Shown: in pieces, positions 59,296 through 64,000 of the stretch
Layout of the letters: each line of letters opens with the position of its first letter
How positions within the stretch are numbered: the stretch's first letter is position 1
Origin: Megascapheus bottae
Lineage: Eukaryota > Chordata > Mammalia > Rodentia > Geomyidae
Direction of reading: 5' to 3'
NCBI GenBank assembly: GCA_024803745.1
Contig: JANJXV010000013.1
Coordinates: 1,798,001-1,862,000 of the forward strand
DNA: 64,000 bases
Notes under the pieces: generated by a model
What the model was told of the DNA's origin: nothing
The model's input: the letters and a program-made list of their open reading frames with translations, nothing else
The model's database searches: none
Program-made: the position numbers and the translations under genes

Positions 59296-59930
59296 ATTTT
59301 AACCAATCTGATTAGAGGTTTAGAACTTAGAAGCATAAAAAGATTCTAAATTGAGACTTAAAACCAGAGCAAGTTAGAAGGTATAATTTAATGATATGGC
59401 TGTGTTTAATCATTGTGATCAGATCATATAATCACCACCAGTCTGTTATACAACTGTTTGAATCATTACTTCTGACAGATTCAACATGTACTACATGAAA
59501 AGTGGAAATCTTTTCTGAATTTAAGAATAGCTTAAGCACAAGCGTCTTAAATTCAAGCTACTCATCTGTTTAAGTACCAGTATGAACTAATAATGGCACT
59601 TTAAAAGCCTTTAGTTAATTAGTTCTCTAAAGATTTTCTAGGTCTATGCCCACAATTTACTAGTTAATCTGAGATCAAACTACAACCAAGATATTGAAAG
59701 AAAGCAATTGACCATCAGAAGGTAACACTGTAGCTTCTGTCTTGCCTGGCTAATGTTTTCATAATTTAGAACTCAGATCCTCCTGTCTTATGCTTGGACA
59801 ATCAAAGTAACTCATCCTCAGGCTTTCATTAGAGAAGTCTTTTCTAGACTGATAAAAACCCAACCTGACAGGATCATTTTAATGCTGTCACTACCTTGTG
59901 CAAAAGTCTTTCTTTTTTGTCCTTTTGATT
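59296..59930. other. RAB38 intron 2, no feature recognised
   Basis: AT-rich, no coding signal. Confidence 0.4.
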
Positions 59931-59934
59931 TATT

Positions 59935-60165
59935 TATTTTGTCAATTAGGAGCTTTAACTCAGAGTTTGGGCACTATCCCTGAGCCTCTTTGTACTCAAA
60001 ACTAGTGCTCTACAACTTAAGCCACAGCACATTTCTCAGTTATGAATGGTTAATTGGTGAAAGAGCCACATGAGACTTTTCTGCCATGGATGGCTTTGAA
60101 CCATGATCCTCAAATCTCAGCCCCCTAAGTAGCTAGGATTATAGGCCTAAGCTACTGGTGCTCAG
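59935..60165 (-). mobile_element. Composite SINE, antisense
   Basis: TAGGAGCTTTAACTCAGAGT to AAGCTACTGGTGCTCAGC. Preceded by a TTTA-type tail. Confidence 0.8.
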
Positions 60166-60186
60166 CTTCAAGTCTTTTATCTTTTC

Positions 60187-60424
60187 CTTTTTTTTTGTGC
60201 AACACTGGTGCTTGCACTCAAGGTTTTATGCCTCAAATGACTTTTTTAGTCAAGCATAGCACTCTGACACTTGAGCCACAGTGCCATTTCTGGCCTTTTA
60301 TTGTTTACTTGGAGATAAGAGTCTCACAGGCTTTTCTGTACAGGCTGATTTTGAACTATGGTTCTTAGATCTCAGCTTCCTGAGTTGCTAGATTTAAAGC
60401 TTGAGCCATCAGTGAACTCCAGCT
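60187..60424 (-). mobile_element. Composite SINE, antisense, tandem neighbour
   Basis: CTGACACTTGAGCCACAGTG and TAGATCTCAGCTTCCTGAGT. It follows the previous copy after about 20 bases, both in the same orientation. Confidence 0.82.
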
Positions 60425-62198
60425 GTACTCTGAACTGATTGAAATGTGGACAGCTTAGAATAAATACCTGCCACATATGGGCTATTGCCCAAATATGGCC
60501 TTCTCTCTGCACTGCACATAACATTTATTGGAAGACAGCTGTGCTCACTGGATCACTCAGAGCTGGGGAACAACACTCAATAGAAACATGGTGCTGTAAT
60601 AGAGATGAAAAGTATGCATCTTTGACCTTGTACAATGCCTCTACAACAGGGCAGTGTAGCTTCAGTATGTTCCTCAAATACAACAAACCTCATTTTATAG
60701 GATAGTTCTACATAGTATTGTTGCAAAATTAGTGATAAAAATCATAAAGTATCTAGAAGGTAGTTCATATGCAATAAATGATTGGTTTTCCAAAAAAATA
60801 CTTATGCAGGCAATACATATATATATATATATATATATGTAGGTAATACATACTTGGGCAATTCAGAGGCTTCCTGGACAAAACTACCCAACTGTTTTAT
60901 TTCCAGTTCCTTGTACCTTGGATTGCTTAAGTCTTCTTCAGAAAGAAAAATCCCTTGCAATTGAAGAAGGAAAATATTTATTATCTAGGTGAGAATTCTT
61001 AGTTGGAGTAGAGTAGATTATCAGGAATAGAAAGGAGCAAGTTCAGAGTTCTAAGCAAAACTGTCTCCTGAGATTAGTTTGCAAAATGAAGGCTGCTTCA
61101 TTGCTCTCCTCATTTCTCCTTTGAAAGTGGAAGTTTTGCCCTGTGTGTAGTATGGAAAAGAAGCAAAGCTATAAAATGATGAGCTTTTATAGAGGAAGAT
61201 TAGAGACTAAGGGAAAGAAAGCATAAACTCTACCCTAAAGGTAGACCAGTTGTTTAGAAGAAGGTAATGCGTTCCCTGTGCCATGTAAGAGAATATAAGC
61301 TAGTCCAGGGGGAGTAATATAAAGTCTTTGTAAGATTTCTATCTTTGCATTTTTTGTTAATTATGCCCCAACTCCTTATCATAATTATTTCCAAAAAATA
61401 TCTTCTGAGATAATGAGACCCGTGTATTGCTTTTTTTTTTTTTGGTATTTCAAGGACTAAAGTTGCTCTAAAGGCTTTCCACTGTTTCTTATATCATATG
61501 AAACACAAAAAGGCCCGTGAAAAATTGTGGCTGATAAAAAAATAAGGGAATAAAGTAGAGTTCTAGGGCATTTGGGAATGAAAATATTGCTTGGACACAG
61601 TTGGGTACAAAATATGACTAAATTAATAGACCAGGTCTCCCATCCCCAGATCCAAGAAATGATTAAAGTACAGCCAGATTCTGCCCCTAAAGTCAATTTT
61701 GTGCTTGGATCTCTACCCCTAGCCATAACTTTCTCTTACAACTAGACATTCACTTTTCTACTTCATTGTTGTCTTCATACTATGCAGATAATACCTCAAA
61801 CCTAGCAAGTCAAATCATCAGTTTCTGCAAATGTGATGATCTGACTTGGACACCTTGCACATACACACACCCCCAAACCAGGCACCATATAGTCCTATTA
61901 CCCATCCTTTGGAAATTCCTATTTCCAGAGCTTAGAAAATTCTTTGCTCTGGCTACTTACTCTTTGCCCCTTCAATGTTACCTGTATTTCGTCTTTCTCT
62001 TGATTTCTAGCTTATGCAAAACTGAGGTCAGAAGGAATCTCTTCTTGGCCTTTGTATTATTCATGACTGGAACATACTTCCTATTATCTTATACCATCTT
62101 TTACTCTTCCTCATGGCACAGTTTGAGCACCATCCAATACTCACATTTGATAGCCACTTCTCCTCTTATTAAATTATGCTAAAATGCTTGTTTGCTTG
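60425..62198. other. RAB38 intron 2, no gene recognised
   Basis: A (TA)n run at 60817-60838. The 138-codon frame at 61766-62182 has no domain that I recognise and no splice context, and is treated as chance. Confidence 0.45.
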
Positions 62199-62408
62199 TC
62201 CGTTTCCTCCTTCCCTCCGTCCCCTCCTTCCCTTCTTCCCTCCCTCCCTCCCTCTCCCCTCTCTTCCTTCCTTCCTTCCTTCCTTCCTTCCTTCCTTCCT
62301 TCCTTCCTTCCTTCCTTCCTTCCTTCCTTCCTTCTTTCCTTCCTCCCTTCCTTCCTTCCTTCTTCCCTCCCTCTCTCCCTCCCTCCCTTCCTTCCTCCTT
62401 TCCATCCT
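62199..62408. repeat. Long TTCC/TCCC pyrimidine microsatellite at a SINE tail
   Basis: About 210 bases of pyrimidine with a core of roughly 17 TTCC units (62264-62332). It abuts the 3' end of the minus-strand SINE at 62412. Every frame through it is open and repetitive, which is not evidence of coding. Confidence 0.95.
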
Positions 62409-62411
62409 TTG

Positions 62412-62652
62412 TCTGTCTGCCAGTATTGGGGCTCTAACTTAGGGCTAGAGCCCTCTCCTTTAGCTTTGTCACTCAAGGCTGGCGCTTTGCCACTAGAACT
62501 GCCTCCCTATTTCTGGATTTTTCCTGGTTAATTGGAGATTAGAGTATTGCATAATTTTCTGCCTGGGCTGGTTTTGAACCCAAATCTTCAGATCTCTACC
62601 ATCTGAGTAGCTGGGGTGGAGTTACAGGTGTGAGCCACTGGCACCTGGCCTG
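62412..62652 (-). mobile_element. Composite SINE, antisense
   Basis: TATTGGGGCTCTAACTTAGG to GTGAGCCACTGGCACCTGGC, including GGTTAATTGGAGATTAGAGT in the middle. Confidence 0.85.
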
Positions 62653-63527
62653 AAACTGTTCCTTGATGGGCCTGGCCATTACTCTGTGGCTCACGTGTTC
62701 TTCATCCTTCCCTGGCACAGGGGCTAGCATTGACAGGTCAACTAGTCGGTGTTCATTAGACAGAAGAGGCTCATTTGTTGCTTGCTCATAGATTCTTTCA
62801 GAAGATTCTTTAACTGTATTATTCTCTCTGCTGCTTTTTGTGGGCTATTCCTATCCTTAGAGAACCCTGTTGATGCAGAAAAATTAAATTACTGCTATAT
62901 TTCCCCCAAAGGATGCTACATTATATAACTCCTTTTATCCAACAAACTCTCTAGACACTTTACACATCCAGGAGATTACCGTGCCCTGCTGTGTGGAGGG
63001 GGAAAGAGAAAAGAGAAGTGAAATGGTGAAGGTAAGGGACATAGCCACCCTCACTCAATGCCCTTAGCCCTTGATCGGGGATCTGCAAGGTCTTTTCTCA
63101 TTAAGGCAACACAACTCCTCAGAAGACTTTAACATTAACCTGCAGTTCTGATAATTCAACCAAGTGTACTCCAGGACCACAGTTTTGCAGTTTCACTCTC
63201 CATGGGAGTCTCAAAATCTTGTTTTACATGTTTTGTATTTGTTTCTGTTACTGTCTTTTCAGCTGCACACACAGCCTGTCACATTTGTCCTGTTTTTTTC
63301 TTTTTACTAATAAATAAGCAGCATGGAGAGATCAAAGGGAGTGGGGAGACAGAATGGAATGAGGAAGGATGGATGAATACAATGATAATTTTCAATGTAT
63401 GTATGTAAAAATGGAACCAGAGAAGCTCTGCAGTGATGATTGGGTTTGAGACAGTTGAGGTAGAACAGTGAGGGGGAGGGGGCTTGTCATTGGTCAAGAT
63501 TCAGTGTACTTATAAATTGATATTGAA
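62653..63527. other. RAB38 intron 2, no feature recognised
   Basis: No repeat or exon recognised. Confidence 0.4.
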
Positions 63528-63743
63528 TTGAAATCTCCTTGTTTTTTTTTTGCCAGTTCTGAGGCTTGAACTCAGGGTCTGGGCACTGTCCTTGAGCTTT
63601 CTCAAGGCTAGCACTCTACCACTTGAGCCACAGCATCACTTTTCTGTGTATGTAGTACCGAGGAATCAAACCCAGAGCTACCATGCATGGTAGGCAAGTA
63701 CTATACCACTAGGCCATGTTCATGGCCCCTGAAAATTCCTTGT
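63528..63743 (-). mobile_element. ID-like/tRNA dimer SINE, antisense
   Basis: GCCAGTTCTGAGGCTTGAAC to GGCCATGTTCATGGCCCC. GAAATCTCCTTGT and GAAAATTCCTTGT on the two sides are a diverged TSD, so it is an older copy. Confidence 0.88.
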
Positions 63744-63781
63744 AAACTCACAGATAATAAATAAATAAATGTCTTTCAAGA

Positions 63782-63800
63782 GGTGTGTGTGTGTGTGTGG
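63782..63800. repeat. Short (TG)n microsatellite
   Basis: About nine TG units. The sequence from here to 64000 shows nothing else. Confidence 0.9.
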
Positions 63801-64000
63801 TTTTCAATGGAGACAACAAACCAAAGTTTCAGGTCTAGTTCAGGGAGAATGGTTCTTGAACAGACTTGTGATTTGGGGGCCAGGTGAGGTGTTTGTTAAA
63901 GTTGAAGATGCTTTGGTTCCACTGTCATAGTTGGCAGATGGGATGGTTAAGTTGTATTTTGTTAGATTTCATTCATTTATCTGTTGAACTCCTTCATTCG

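Noticed and set aside
61766..62182. 138-codon open frame in RAB38 intron 2
   Set aside because: Hydrophobic by composition of T-rich DNA. No known family and no conserved motif seen.
62169..62531. Five overlapping open frames rich in LPSF or KEGR repeats
   Set aside because: They are translations of a (TTCC)n microsatellite. The same applies to 15745-16071 and 50471-50854.
1..64000. tRNA genes suggested by A-box/B-box-like motifs
   Set aside because: Every occurrence lies in a SINE half with A-rich tail and diverged stem sequence. None folds as a complete tRNA by eye.
1..64000. CRISPR arrays, bacterial operons, prophage or plasmid systems
   Set aside because: Base composition, introns and retrotransposons show eukaryotic nuclear DNA. 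The regular repeats found are microsatellites or the three-unit array at 16525-16846.

Overview
The window is vertebrate nuclear DNA. It has spliced coding exons with GT/AG introns, a CpG island at a promoter, and dense SINE and LINE-1 insertions with target-site duplications (TSDs). The two dominant SINEs are a tRNA-derived dimer whose first half looks like the rodent ID element, and a composite of a 7SL/B1-like half plus the same tRNA-like half. That repertoire points to a rodent, most likely of the Geomyoidea (kangaroo rats, pocket mice, gophers). The species cannot be fixed from the sequence alone.

The only active-looking protein-coding gene is RAB38 on the + strand. Exon 1 (25338-25539) and exon 2 (52852-53132) are present and encode residues 1-161 of a protein that is 211 residues in other mammals. 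They are separated by a 27.3-kb intron 1. The last coding exon, with the C-terminal prenylation cysteines, lies beyond base 64000. RAB38 is a Rab GTPase that directs cargo such as tyrosinase and TYRP1 to melanosomes and related organelles.

Bases 1-25000 are upstream flank. They hold a broken, intronless copy of ZNF131 on the minus strand (about 7195-9249), SINEs, short L1 tails, microsatellites and a triplicated CA-repeat unit. Just before RAB38, at 24236-24800, sits a frameshifted copy of a hair keratin-associated protein gene of the KRTAP20 type. It is flanked by an imperfect duplication and an A-rich tail, so it looks like a retrocopy, yet it still carries a TATA-like box.

Intron 1 (25540-52851) and the first 10.9 kb of intron 2 contain several L1 fragments. 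One is an inverted/direct 'twin-primed' insertion with a clean TSD at 39780-41687. SINEs there are mostly antisense to RAB38. One locus (45.2 kb) has donated about 60 bp, a SINE tail plus unique flank, to another site (48.4 kb).

I found no CRISPR array, operon, bacterial mobile element or new multi-gene system. The points of interest are retrotransposition scars, retrocopies and repeat dynamics.
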